NCBI RefSeq assembly: GCF_900177515.1 | Contig: NZ_FXAK01000007.1 | Location: forward strand, 2,588,501 to 2,652,500 | Origin: Azospirillum oryzae | GTDB taxonomy: Bacteria > Pseudomonadota > Alphaproteobacteria > Azospirillales > Azospirillaceae | Reading direction: 5' to 3' | DNA length: 64,000 nucleotides | Shown: positions 11,538 through 22,815 of the stretch, in pieces | Layout of the letters: each line of letters opens with the position of its first letter | How positions within the stretch are numbered: position 1 is the first letter of the stretch | The notes under the pieces: generated by a model | Databases searched by the model: none | The model's input: only the letters and a program-made list of their open reading frames with translations | What the model was told of the DNA's origin: nothing | Translations under genes and position numbers: made by a program

Positions 11538-11678
11538 GGCTCGGCCGCCGGCTCCCGCCCCTCCCCCTGTGATGACCGTCACAGCCAATATAGATAAAAT
11601 ACCCGATAAATTGTTCCAGTAACCGTGACCGGCCCACAGGGCCGGCGGGCCGGGATGCATCGGAAGGGAGGGCGTGGG

Positions 11679-12602
11679 ATGACCGCCGATCCGCCGCCGT
11701 TCGAACGCCACCATCGCACGGCGCAGGCTCTGGTCAGCACCTTTCAGGAGGCGCTGGAGCCGCAATTCACCGCCAAGGGCGTGCTGTCGCGCGAGGAATT
11801 CGCCCGCGCCATGGGGCTGATGATGGCGCACTGGCCGTCGGTGCTGCCACTGTTCGCCTCGATCTGCCAATCCTGTACCGCAGCCTCCTGCACCGCGTCC
11901 GGCTGCGGCGGCTGCGCGCCGGCGGGAGACGCGGCGGGAGACGGGCAACAGCCTCTTCATCACGATGGCCGCCGCCGGGATTTCGTCACCCGTCTGATGG
12001 TATCGGCCCTGCGCACCCGCCTGCCCGACAGCATGGACCCGATCACCGGCGCCAGCTTTCCCCAGCTGATCCTCCCCGGCCTGCAATCGACGCTGACCGC
12101 CCTGTTCTACGAGAAGGAGTGGGAGGCGATGAACACCAGCGCCATCGCCCTGTTCAACCGGCTGGGGACCGACCGCGACGCCGAGGTCTGGCGGCGGCTG
12201 GCCCATGAGGAAACGCTGGCGGTGCTGGCCGACACGCCGTTCATCCGGGTGATGCTGCGCTTCCGCCAGTTCCACCAGCAGCGCCAGACCTTCATCCGGC
12301 GGATGACCGACCATCTGCGCGAGCGGCATTTCGTGTTCGCCGAGGAGCATTTCCAGGCGTTGTTCGACGCCCTGTTTGGCCGCCTTCGCAACGGCCTGCG
12401 CACCGAGCTGGACCGCGCCCGCACCGACATCCATTACGGCGAGGGCACGGCGGAGGCGCTGCTGCGCATCTTCGACCAGTTCGACAAGCACCGGCTGGAG
12501 CAGTCGGTTCCGGTCCGCGTGCTGGGCGGCCGGCAGGTGGCGCGCCCGATGCTGGCGCAACGCAGCATGCTGGGCGCCACCCCCGCCGCCAAACGGCGCT
12601 GA
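11679..12602 (+). CDS. Unknown protein with a Cys-rich insert
   Basis: 307 residues; I do not recognise the family. The ATG at 11679 is chosen over in-frame ATGs at 11625 and 11655 because AAGGGAGGG lies just before it. Mostly helical and soluble by eye, with no signal peptide. After an N-terminal helical part comes a compact Cys cluster CX2CX4CX4CX2C near residues 65-82, followed by a Gly/Asp/His-rich linker, suggesting a bound metal. The C-terminal half is rich in Arg, Phe and His (FRQFHQQRQTFIRRM). No neighbour shares its strand closely, so context gives no function. Confidence 0.7.
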   Translation: MTADPPPFERHHRTAQALVSTFQEALEPQFTAKGVLSREEFARAMGLMMAHWPSVLPLFASICQSCTAASCTASGCGGCAPAGDAAGDGQQPLHHDGRRRDFVTRLMVSALRTRLPDSMDPITGASFPQLILPGLQSTLTALFYEKEWEAMNTSAIALFNRLGTDRDAEVWRRLAHEETLAVLADTPFIRVMLRFRQFHQQRQTFIRRMTDHLRERHFVFAEEHFQALFDALFGRLRNGLRTELDRARTDIHYGEGTAEALLRIFDQFDKHRLEQSVPVRVLGGRQVARPMLAQRSMLGATPAAKRR

Positions 12603-12681
12603 GCCCCGCAGCCGGCCGTACCGGTTGTCACAAGCCGGGCCGGTGCCGAATTAGGACGCCGTTAACCAGGGGGGCGCTTCG

Positions 12682-12753
12682 ATGGACCGCATGATCCCAC
12701 CACTGCCGCTCCAACCCTGCCGCGGCACAACCACAAGGCTTCAGGTCCGGTGA
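12682..12753 (+). CDS. Possible 23-residue leader peptide coupled to the DUF2336 gene
   Basis: ATG at 12682 follows an AGGGGGG ribosome site; the frame encodes MDRMIPPLPLQPCRGTTTRL plus three residues and stops with TGA at 12751-12753. That TGA overlaps the GTG start of the next gene (GTGA), the arrangement of translational coupling. No family support; it could be chance. Confidence 0.35.
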   Translation: MDRMIPPLPLQPCRGTTTRLQVR

Positions 12754-13958
12754 CAGCCCGGCGCTCCCCGTTCCGCCCCTCCCCCCGCCTCCCGCCGGAG
12801 ACGGACTGCGGCGTCGCGCCCGAACTGATGGACTACCTGTTCGCCGAGTCGTCCGACACGGCCCCTCCTCCCGCGCCGCCCGGCCGCAACGTCGCCCGAC
12901 AGGTCGGCGACGTGCTGGTCGAATCGCGGCTGGCCGGAATGGGCGACGCCGACGTGCGCTCCAATCTGGCCCGCAAGCTGTGCCGGCTGCTGCCCGACCT
13001 GCCGCCGGGCGGGGCCGACACCGTCAGCACGGTCGCCGTCCGCGCGCTGGAGCAACTGGCCCGCGACCACATCGTCCGGGTGCGCGAGGCGCTGGCGACG
13101 GCGATCAAGGACATCGCCTGCGCCCCGCCCTCGGTGGTGGCGACGCTGGCGCGCGATGTCGAACGCTCGGTGGCGGAGCCGGTTCTGCGCTGCTGCGCGG
13201 CGCTCGGCGACGAGGATCTGCTGGACATCGTCGCCGCGGCGCCCGCCGGCTGGGCGTTGTCGGCCATCGCCCGGCGCCACAGCATCGGCGCCGCCCTGTC
13301 CGACGCCATCGCCGGCAGCGGCCATGCCGAGGCGACCGGCATCCTGCTCGACAACACCGGCGCGGTGATCGCCGAACCGACGCTGGAATCGCTGGTGGAG
13401 CGGTCGGCCGACCATCCCGACTGGCGGGAGAAGCTGGCCCGCCGTCCCGCCCTGCCCCGCCGGCTGGCGCTGCGGCTGGCCGATTTCGTCGATCTGGCGG
13501 TGGTGGAGACTCTGCGGCGGCGTCCCGACTTCGACGACTCCACGGTGGCGGAGATCGCCGCCACCACCCGCCGCCGCATCGACTGGGCCGAAGCGCCCGA
13601 GTCGGCCGAGTCGCCGGAACGCCGCGCCGTCCGCCTGCACCGGCTGGGCAAGCTGGACGAGACGGCGCTGGGCGACGCGATGTCGTGGAACGAGACCGGA
13701 TTCGTGCGGGCAGCGCTGACCTTGCGTGCCCGCGTGGCGCCGGAGGTGGTGGACCTGATCCTGGACGCCCACGACCCGCAGGCGGTCACCGCGCTGGTCT
13801 GGCGTGCCGGCCTGTCGATGCGTTGCGCCATGCAGATCCAGACCCGCGCGGCCGGCATCCACCCGCGCGCCATGCTGAACGCCCGGCAGGGCAGCGGCTT
13901 CCCGCTGTCCCCCGCCGAGATGGCCCGACACCTGGAACGCTACGGCATCGGGCCGTAA
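12750..13958 (+). CDS. DUF2336 domain protein
   Basis: 402 residues from a GTG start; the first in-frame ATG is at 12828 (residue 27). The body is an all-helical repeat-like domain typical of DUF2336, an alphaproteobacterial family of unknown role: LARDVERSVAEPVLRCCAAL, DLLDIVAAAP, LSAIARRHSIGAALSDAIAG, and LLDNTGAVIAEPTLESLVER. N-terminus is Pro/Arg-rich and disordered. No catalytic motif visible. It is monocistronic apart from the possible leader peptide and is followed by a REP-like repeat. Confidence 0.8.
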   Translation: MTARRSPFRPSPRLPPETDCGVAPELMDYLFAESSDTAPPPAPPGRNVARQVGDVLVESRLAGMGDADVRSNLARKLCRLLPDLPPGGADTVSTVAVRALEQLARDHIVRVREALATAIKDIACAPPSVVATLARDVERSVAEPVLRCCAALGDEDLLDIVAAAPAGWALSAIARRHSIGAALSDAIAGSGHAEATGILLDNTGAVIAEPTLESLVERSADHPDWREKLARRPALPRRLALRLADFVDLAVVETLRRRPDFDDSTVAEIAATTRRRIDWAEAPESAESPERRAVRLHRLGKLDETALGDAMSWNETGFVRAALTLRARVAPEVVDLILDAHDPQAVTALVWRAGLSMRCAMQIQTRAAGIHPRAMLNARQGSGFPLSPAEMARHLERYGIGP

Positions 13959-13983
13959 GCATGGTGTCGTCAGCGAGCGTTGT

Positions 13984-14084
13984 TTCCCTCCCCCGCCCGG
14001 CTCTCGCACAAAGCCTCGCTTTGTGCTGACGCGGCAGGCGGACCGTAGGTCCGCTGAGAGCGGGGGAGGGTTAGGGTGGGGGCA
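13984..14084. repeat. REP-like repeat with two extra internal hairpins
   Basis: Outer arms CCCTCCCCCGC (from 13986) and GCGGGGGAGGG (from 14060) enclose GCACAAAGC/GCTTTGTGC and GCGGACC/GGTCCGC hairpins, then TTAGGGTGGGGGCA. It starts 26 bp after the DUF2336 stop and ends 24 bp before the stop of the next, convergent gene. Confidence 0.7.
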
Positions 14085-14107
14085 AGTGCATCAAGCCCCC
14101 TCAAAGC

Positions 14108-14593
14108 TTACTGCACCCCCCCGCGCGGGATCGGCTGGCGCGGCGTGGCGCGGCCGGTGCGCGGCACCGGGGTGTCGGGCGAGACCTCCTTGTAATAGGG
14201 GCCGCGGTCGGTCGGGCCTTCCATCGCTTCGGCCGGGGTGACGATCTGCTCGCCGGTGCCGGCGTCGAAGGCGATCAGCGGCAACTGGCGCACCTTCAGG
14301 CAGGCTTCGCGCTTGGCCGCCAGTTCCGCCGGCTGCGATCCGTCCAGCGTCACCAGCGGCAGCACCCAGTTCGCCCGCTGGTCGGCGGGGATCGAGGTGT
14401 AGACGTAGTTGGTCAGCGGCCGGCAATAGGCGATGCTGGCTTCCGCCGTGGCATCGACGATCGGGGCGGCCGCGATGGCAGCGGTATAGTCGCCGACAGT
14501 CTGCGCCTGGGCGGTCGAGACGCCGGCAATGCCGGCGGCAAGCGCCAGCGACATGGTCAGACCGGGAATGAAACGGGCCACGAGCTTGGCCAT
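14108..14593 (-). CDS. Secreted protein of unknown function
   Basis: 161 residues from the ATG at 14593, preceded by AGGAG. The signal peptide is clear: MAKLVARFIPGLTMSLALAA, then GIAGVSTAQAQ with cleavage likely after AQA. The mature part has one Cys near residue 56 (IAYCRPLTNYVYTSI) and a second near residue 97 (KREACLKVRQ), which could form a disulfide in the periplasm. The tail is Pro/Arg-rich. I do not recognise a family. Convergent with the DUF2336 gene. Confidence 0.75.
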   Translation of the reverse strand: MAKLVARFIPGLTMSLALAAGIAGVSTAQAQTVGDYTAAIAAAPIVDATAEASIAYCRPLTNYVYTSIPADQRANWVLPLVTLDGSQPAELAAKREACLKVRQLPLIAFDAGTGEQIVTPAEAMEGPTDRGPYYKEVSPDTPVPRTGRATPRQPIPRGGVQ

Positions 14594-14863
14594 CTGCGCT
14601 CTCCTTCGACCGTCTTTGAACAAGGTAAGGACCGGACGCGAACCATACGTATAAAGCCGAACGGTCCAGTCGTTGGAAAGGATCATCGGGGGTGCGACGC
14701 AAAGCTGCAATGCCTCGCTAGCGGTCAGGCTTGCCCTCCGCGACAAAACGCGCTACCTACGCTTCCGAAATCTCGGGGCGCTGGATCCCTAAGACGTTAG
14801 AATGACCAACGGTTCTAGTCTCCCGCTGAATGGGGGACGCTCAAACGTTTTAGGGAACGCTCC

Positions 14864-15832
14864 ATGGCTCGCAAGAAGATTGCGCTCGTCGGTGCCGGCC
14901 AGATCGGCGGCACGCTGGCTTTGCTCGCTGCTCAGAAGGAACTGGGCGACGTCGTCCTGTTCGACATCGCCGAAGGCATGCCGGCCGGCAAGGCGCTGGA
15001 TCTCGCCGAAACCTCCCCGGTCGAGGGCTTCAACGCCAGCCTCACCGGCGGCAACGACTATTCGGTCATCGAGGGTGCCGACGTCGTGATCGTCACCGCC
15101 GGCATCCCGCGCAAGCCGGGCATGAGCCGCGACGACCTGATCGGCATCAACAGCGGCGTCTGCAAGACGGTCGGCGAGGCCATCGGCAAGTATGCCCCGA
15201 ACGCCTTCGTCATCGTCATCACCAACCCGCTCGACGTGATGGTGTGGGTGCTGCAGCAGGCGTCCGGCCTGCCGCCGGAGCGCGTGGTCGGCATGGCCGG
15301 CGTGCTCGACTCGGCCCGCTTCCGCTACTTCCTGGCCGAAGAGTTCAACGTCTCGGTCGAGGACGTCACCGCCTTCGTGCTGGGCGGCCACGGCGACACG
15401 ATGGTCCCGCTGGTGCGCTACTCCACCGTCGCCGGCATCCCGCTGCCCGATCTGGTCAAGATGGGCTGGACCACGCAGGAGAAGCTGGACGCCATCGTTC
15501 AGCGCACCCGTGACGGCGGCGCCGAGATCGTCAAGCTGCTGAAGACCGGTTCCGCCTTCTACGCCCCGGCCGCCTCCGCCATCCAGATGGCCGAGTCCTA
15601 CCTGAAGGACCAGAAGCGCGTCCTGCCGGTCGCCGCCCACCTGAGCGGCCAGTACGGCCAGGACGACCTCTACGTCGGCGTCCCGACGGTCATTGGCGCC
15701 GGCGGCGTCGAGAAGATCATCGAGATCGAGCTGAACGACGAAGAGAAGGCGATGTTCCAGAACTCCGTCGACGCGGTGAAGACGCTGGTCGACGTCGTCA
15801 AGAAGCTGGACGCCGAAAAGGCCGCTTCCTAA
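14864..15832 (+). CDS. mdh: Malate dehydrogenase (LDH-like type)
   Basis: 322 residues. Oxidises malate to oxaloacetate with NAD in the TCA cycle. The NAD-binding loop is GAGQIGG at 10-16, with Asp34 (LFDIAEG) giving NAD preference; the substrate loop is GIPRKPGMSR at 80-89; the catalytic His is His176 in GGHGDTMV. This is the LDH-like MDH branch used by alphaproteobacteria. First gene of the mdh-sucC-sucD-sucA-odhB block, separated from sucC by 132 bp holding a strong hairpin. Confidence 0.97.
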   Translation: MARKKIALVGAGQIGGTLALLAAQKELGDVVLFDIAEGMPAGKALDLAETSPVEGFNASLTGGNDYSVIEGADVVIVTAGIPRKPGMSRDDLIGINSGVCKTVGEAIGKYAPNAFVIVITNPLDVMVWVLQQASGLPPERVVGMAGVLDSARFRYFLAEEFNVSVEDVTAFVLGGHGDTMVPLVRYSTVAGIPLPDLVKMGWTTQEKLDAIVQRTRDGGAEIVKLLKTGSAFYAPAASAIQMAESYLKDQKRVLPVAAHLSGQYGQDDLYVGVPTVIGAGGVEKIIEIELNDEEKAMFQNSVDAVKTLVDVVKKLDAEKAAS

Positions 15833-15853
15833 GGAACGGACCGCGCGGTCTCC

Positions 15854-15893
15854 GGCGCCGTCCCGGCCCATTTTCCGGGTCAGGGACGGCGCC
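15854..15893 (+). terminator. Perfect 11-bp hairpin between mdh and sucC
   Basis: GGCGCCGTCCC (15854-15864) pairs exactly with GGGACGGCGCC (15883-15893) around an 18-base loop that itself holds a CCGG/CCGG stem. No T-run follows, so it may act as a processing or stability element rather than a true terminator. Confidence 0.55.
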
Positions 15894-15964
15894 GGTGGTG
15901 CGCCCGTCTTGTCCTTCAGTCGACCCGTTCTCGTCAGCCGAACCAAAAAACAGATGGACGCCCG

Positions 15965-17161
15965 ATGAACATCCATGAGTATCAGGCGAAAAGCCTGCTG
16001 AAGAAGTACGGCGTCGCGGTTCCCCGCGGCGGCGTTGCCTACACCCCGCAGGAGGCCGAGACGGTCGCCCGCGAGCTGGGCGGTCCGGTCTGGGTCGTGA
16101 AGTCCCAGATCCACGCCGGCGGCCGCGGCGCCGGCCGCTTCAAGGACAACCCCGAGGGCAAGGGCGGCGTCCGCGTCGTCAAGTCGATCGAGGAAGTCGG
16201 CAAGAACGCCGCCGAGATGCTGAACCACGTCCTGGTGACGAAGCAGACCGGCGCGGAAGGCCGTGAGGTCAAGCGCCTCTACATCGAGGAAGGCGCCGAC
16301 ATCAAGCGCGAGCTGTACCTCGGCATGCTGATCGACCGCGCCACCGGCCGCGTGACGATCATGGCCTCGACCGAAGGCGGTATGGAGATCGAAGAGGTCG
16401 CCCACAACACGCCCGAGAAGATCATCAAGGTCGCCGTCGATCCGGCCACGGGCATCCAGGGCTACCACACCCGCAAGGTCGCCTTCGCGCTGGGCCTGGA
16501 AGGCAAGCAGGTCGGTGCCGCCGCCAAGTTCATCCAGGCCGCCTACAAGGCCTTCGTGGATCTGGACTGCGCCATCGTCGAGATCAACCCGCTGATCGTC
16601 ACCGGTTCGGGCGACATCCTGGCGCTCGACGCCAAGATGAACTTCGACGACAACGCGCTGTTCCGTCACAAGGACGTGGAAGAGCTGCGCGACGAAGCCG
16701 AAGAGGATCCGGCGGAGATCGAGGCGGCCAAGCACAGCCTCAACTACGTCAAGCTCGACGGCAACATCGGCTGCATGGTGAACGGCGCCGGTCTGGCGAT
16801 GGCCACCATGGACATCATCAAGCTGTATGGCGGCGAGCCGGCCAACTTCCTCGACGTCGGCGGCGGCGCCACGAAGGAGCGCGTCACCGCGGCCTTCAAG
16901 CTGATCCTGTCCGACAGCAACGTCGAAGGCATCCTGGTCAACATCTTCGGCGGCATCATGCGCTGCGACGTGATCGCCGAGGGCGTCGTCGCCGCGGCGC
17001 GCGAAGTGCACCTGCACGTTCCGCTGGTGGTGCGCCTGGAAGGCACCAACGTCGATCTGGGCAAGAAGATCCTGGCCGAATCCGGCCTGCCGATCCTCTC
17101 GGCCGACAACCTCGCCGATGCCGCCGAAAAGGTGGTCAAGGCCGTGAAGGAGGCCGCGTAA
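15965..17161 (+). CDS. sucC: Succinyl-CoA synthetase, beta subunit (ADP-forming)
   Basis: 398 residues. With SucD it converts succinyl-CoA to succinate with formation of ATP or GTP. The N-terminal ATP-grasp domain begins MNIHEYQAKSLLKKYGVAVP and includes WVVKSQIHAGGRGAGRFK; the C-terminal half has the CoA-ligase fold with GGGATKERVTAAFKLILSD and NIFGGIMRCDVIAEGV. One base separates its stop from the sucD start, so the two are co-translated as the obligate heterotetramer. Confidence 0.97.
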   Translation: MNIHEYQAKSLLKKYGVAVPRGGVAYTPQEAETVARELGGPVWVVKSQIHAGGRGAGRFKDNPEGKGGVRVVKSIEEVGKNAAEMLNHVLVTKQTGAEGREVKRLYIEEGADIKRELYLGMLIDRATGRVTIMASTEGGMEIEEVAHNTPEKIIKVAVDPATGIQGYHTRKVAFALGLEGKQVGAAAKFIQAAYKAFVDLDCAIVEINPLIVTGSGDILALDAKMNFDDNALFRHKDVEELRDEAEEDPAEIEAAKHSLNYVKLDGNIGCMVNGAGLAMATMDIIKLYGGEPANFLDVGGGATKERVTAAFKLILSDSNVEGILVNIFGGIMRCDVIAEGVVAAAREVHLHVPLVVRLEGTNVDLGKKILAESGLPILSADNLADAAEKVVKAVKEAA

Positions 17162-17162
17162 C

Positions 17163-18038
17163 ATGGCTGTTCTCGTCGACAAGAACACGAAGGTGATCTG
17201 CCAGGGCTTCACCGGAGCCCAGGGCACCTTCCACTCCGAGCAGGCGATCGCCTACGGCACCAAGATGGTCGGCGGCGTCACGCCCGGTAAGGGCGGCGCC
17301 AAGCACCTCGACCTGCCGATCTTCGACACCGTGTCGGAAGCGGTGGAGAAGACCGGTGCCAACGCCTCCGTGATCTACGTGCCGCCGCCCTTCGCGGCCG
17401 ACGCGATCCTGGAAGCCATCGACGCCGAGATCCCGCTGGTGGTCTGCATCACCGAAGGCATCCCGGTGCTGGACATGGTCCGCGTCAAGCGCGCCCTGGA
17501 TGGCTCCAAGACCCGCCTGATCGGCCCGAACTGCCCCGGCATCATCACGCCGGACGAGTGCAAGATCGGCATCATGCCGGGCCACATCCACAAGCGCGGC
17601 AAGATCGGCATCGTGTCGCGCTCCGGCACGCTGACCTATGAGGCCGTCGCGCAGACCACGGCGGCCGGCCTGGGCCAGACCACCTGCATCGGCATCGGCG
17701 GCGACCCGGTCAACGGCACCAACTTCGTCGACAGCCTGGAGCTGTTCGTGAAGGACCCGGAGACCGAGGGCATCATCATGATCGGCGAGATCGGCGGCGA
17801 CGCCGAAGTCCGCGGCGCCGAGTTCATCAAGGCCTCGGGCACCAAGAAGCCGGTCGTCGGCTTCATCGCCGGCCGCACGGCGCCTCCGGGCCGCCGCATG
17901 GGCCATGCCGGCGCGGTGATCTCCGGCGGCAACGACACCGCCGACTTCAAGATCGACTTCATGAAGTCGGTCGGCATCGCCGTCGCCGACAGCCCCGCCA
18001 GCCTGGGCTCCACCATGCTGAAGGTGTTCAAGGGCTGA
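17163..18038 (+). CDS. sucD: Succinyl-CoA synthetase, alpha subunit
   Basis: 291 residues. Carries the CoA-binding Rossmann domain (MAVLVDKNTKVICQGFTGAQ, with GTFHSEQAI) and the phospho-His loop; the phosphorylated residue is His248 in GRRMGHAGAVISGG. Start is one base after the sucC stop. Followed by a large hairpin and a long structured spacer before sucA. Confidence 0.97.
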   Translation: MAVLVDKNTKVICQGFTGAQGTFHSEQAIAYGTKMVGGVTPGKGGAKHLDLPIFDTVSEAVEKTGANASVIYVPPPFAADAILEAIDAEIPLVVCITEGIPVLDMVRVKRALDGSKTRLIGPNCPGIITPDECKIGIMPGHIHKRGKIGIVSRSGTLTYEAVAQTTAAGLGQTTCIGIGGDPVNGTNFVDSLELFVKDPETEGIIMIGEIGGDAEVRGAEFIKASGTKKPVVGFIAGRTAPPGRRMGHAGAVISGGNDTADFKIDFMKSVGIAVADSPASLGSTMLKVFKG

Positions 18039-18044
18039 TGGCCT

Positions 18045-18073
18045 GCGGGCGTCACCTCAGCGGTGACGCCCGC
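18045..18073 (+). terminator. Perfect 12-bp hairpin after sucD
   Basis: GCGGGCGTCACC (18045-18056) and GGTGACGCCCGC (18062-18073) pair exactly around TCAGC, starting 7 bp after the sucD stop. The downstream sequence has only short T stretches, so termination may be partial and sucA could be read through. Confidence 0.6.
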
Positions 18074-18090
18074 GGCCGGTTGCCTTTGAA

Positions 18091-18254
18091 AAGAGGATGC
18101 CTCGAAAGAGGCCGACGGGCGGGACGCTGCGGTGCCCCGCCCGCCGCCCCTTCGGCCTATCCTCTTGGACGGATGGTCCTGGGAACCCATATGCAAGCGT
18201 CGGCGGTGCACCCGGCACCCCACCGGCTGTCTCCGCCGGTTCTTGCACATGGGT
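18091..18254 (+). other. Structured sucA leader: two long hairpins
   Basis: Element 1 (18091-18166) has three stacked stems: AAGAGGAT/ATCCTCTT, AGGCCGA/TCGGCCT and CGGGCGGG/CCCGCCCG. Element 2 (18185-18254) pairs ACCCATATGCAAG with CTTGCACATGGGT (12 of 13) around an inner CGGCGG/CCGCCG stem. Together they fill most of the 294-bp spacer before sucA. Function unknown; conserved sucA leader RNAs are known in other proteobacteria. Confidence 0.6.
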
Positions 18255-18332
18255 ATCCATCGACCCACCGCCTCCTTCATCACCCGCGATCATCTCCCAC
18301 AGGGACCCGGGCTCACGGCCCGAGGTGAAACC

Positions 18333-21284
<2,952 letters not shown>

Positions 21285-21324
21285 CCATCACCCAAGCGAA
21301 CAAGAAGACGAACGAGGATAAGAA

Positions 21325-22581
21325 ATGGCTACCGACATCAAGGTCCCCACGCTGGGTGAGTCCGTCTCCGAGGCGACGGTCGCCCGCTGGCTGAAGAAGG
21401 CCGGCGAGGCCGTCGCCATGGACGAGGCGCTGGTCGAGCTGGAGACCGACAAGGTCACGCTTGAGGTGAACGCGTCTGCCGCCGGCGTGCTGGCGGAAAT
21501 CGTCGCTCCGGAAGGGGCGAACGTCGAGGTCGGCGCCCTGCTGGGCGTCATCAACGAAGGCGCCAGCGCCGGTGCCGCCCCGGCCGCCGCCGCCCCGGCC
21601 GCTGCGCCGGCTCCGGCCGCTGCCGCTCCGGCCCCGGCCGCCGCGCCGGCACCGGCGTCGGCCCCCGGCAACCTGGCCGCCTCCGGCCCGGCCGCCCGCA
21701 AGCTGGCGGACGAGAAGGGCATCGACGGCTCGTCCATCGCCGGTTCGGGCAAGGATGGCCGCGTGACCAAGGGCGACGTGCTGGCCGCCCCCGCTCCGGC
21801 CGCCAAGCCGGCCGCTCCGGCCCCGGCTGCGGCGCCGAAGATGGTGTGGGCCGCCGGCACCCAGGGCGACCGTCCGCGCGCCGCGCAGGAAGAGCGCGTC
21901 CGCATGACCCGCCTGCGCCAGCGCATCGCCGAGCGCCTGAAGGAGGCGCAGAACAGCGCCGCCATGCTGACCACCTTCAACGAGGTGGACATGTCGGCGG
22001 CGATCGCGCTCCGCGCCGAGTACAAGGACTATTTCGAAAAGCGCCACAAGGTGCGGCTCGGCTTCATGTCCTTCTTCGTCAAGGCCGCCGTCCAGGCCCT
22101 GAAGGAGATCCCGGCCGTCAACGCCGAGATCGACGGCACCGACATCGTCTACAAGAACTACTATGACATCGGCGTCGCCGTCGGCACGCCGCAGGGTCTG
22201 GTGGTTCCGGTCGTCCGCGACGCCGACAAGCTGGACTTCGCCGGCGTCGAGGGCACCATCGCCGCGCTGGGCAAGAAGGGCCGCGACGGCAAGCTGTCGA
22301 TGGACGAGCTGACCGGTGGCACCTTCACCATCTCCAACGGTGGTGTCTACGGCTCGCTGATGTCGACCCCGATCATCAACCCGCCGCAGTCCGCCATCCT
22401 CGGCATGCACAAGACGATGGACCGCGCGGTCGTCGTCGGCGGCAAGATCGAGGTCCGCCCGATGATGTATCTGGCGCTGTCCTACGACCACCGCATCATC
22501 GACGGCAAGGAGGCGGTCACCTTCCTCGTCCGCATCAAGGAGCTGATCGAGGATCCGCGCCGCCTGCTGCTGGACGTCTGA
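21325..22581 (+). CDS. odhB: Dihydrolipoyl succinyltransferase, E2 of 2-oxoglutarate dehydrogenase
   Basis: 418 residues (also called sucB). Lipoyl domain at about 1-77 with the lipoylated Lys43 in ELETDKVTLE; a long Ala/Pro linker (about 80-115); the peripheral subunit-binding domain (about 116-155, AARKLADEKGIDGSSIAGSG); a second Ala/Pro linker; and the catalytic domain to the end, with the active His in SYDHRIIDGKEAV. The E3 gene lpd does not follow here; the unit ends in a strong terminator, so E3 must be encoded elsewhere. Confidence 0.97.
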   Translation: MATDIKVPTLGESVSEATVARWLKKAGEAVAMDEALVELETDKVTLEVNASAAGVLAEIVAPEGANVEVGALLGVINEGASAGAAPAAAAPAAAPAPAAAAPAPAAAPAPASAPGNLAASGPAARKLADEKGIDGSSIAGSGKDGRVTKGDVLAAPAPAAKPAAPAPAAAPKMVWAAGTQGDRPRAAQEERVRMTRLRQRIAERLKEAQNSAAMLTTFNEVDMSAAIALRAEYKDYFEKRHKVRLGFMSFFVKAAVQALKEIPAVNAEIDGTDIVYKNYYDIGVAVGTPQGLVVPVVRDADKLDFAGVEGTIAALGKKGRDGKLSMDELTGGTFTISNGGVYGSLMSTPIINPPQSAILGMHKTMDRAVVVGGKIEVRPMMYLALSYDHRIIDGKEAVTFLVRIKELIEDPRRLLLDV

Positions 22582-22654
22582 GCCAAACGAGGCAAGGGAG
22601 GGCACACGCCCTCCCCTGACCCACATGCCAAGGGCCGTTGTCCTTGGAACCCTG

Positions 22655-22685
22655 GAAGGGCGCCGAACGGCGCCCTTTTCTTTTG
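22655..22685 (+). terminator. Rho-independent terminator of the suc block
   Basis: AAGGGCGCC/GGCGCCCTT stem with a short loop followed by TTCTTTT, 73 bp after the odhB stop. Confidence 0.85.
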
Positions 22686-22815
22686 GCCGACCGGCTGAAA
22701 TCGGCACCACAACCGAAATAAAGGCGTAAACGCCGATAACAATCGCTCCGGTTCGTTGACAGCCCCTGCGTGCCGGTATTGTCTCGGCTTCCCGTTTACG
22801 ACGAAGGGCGCCATC

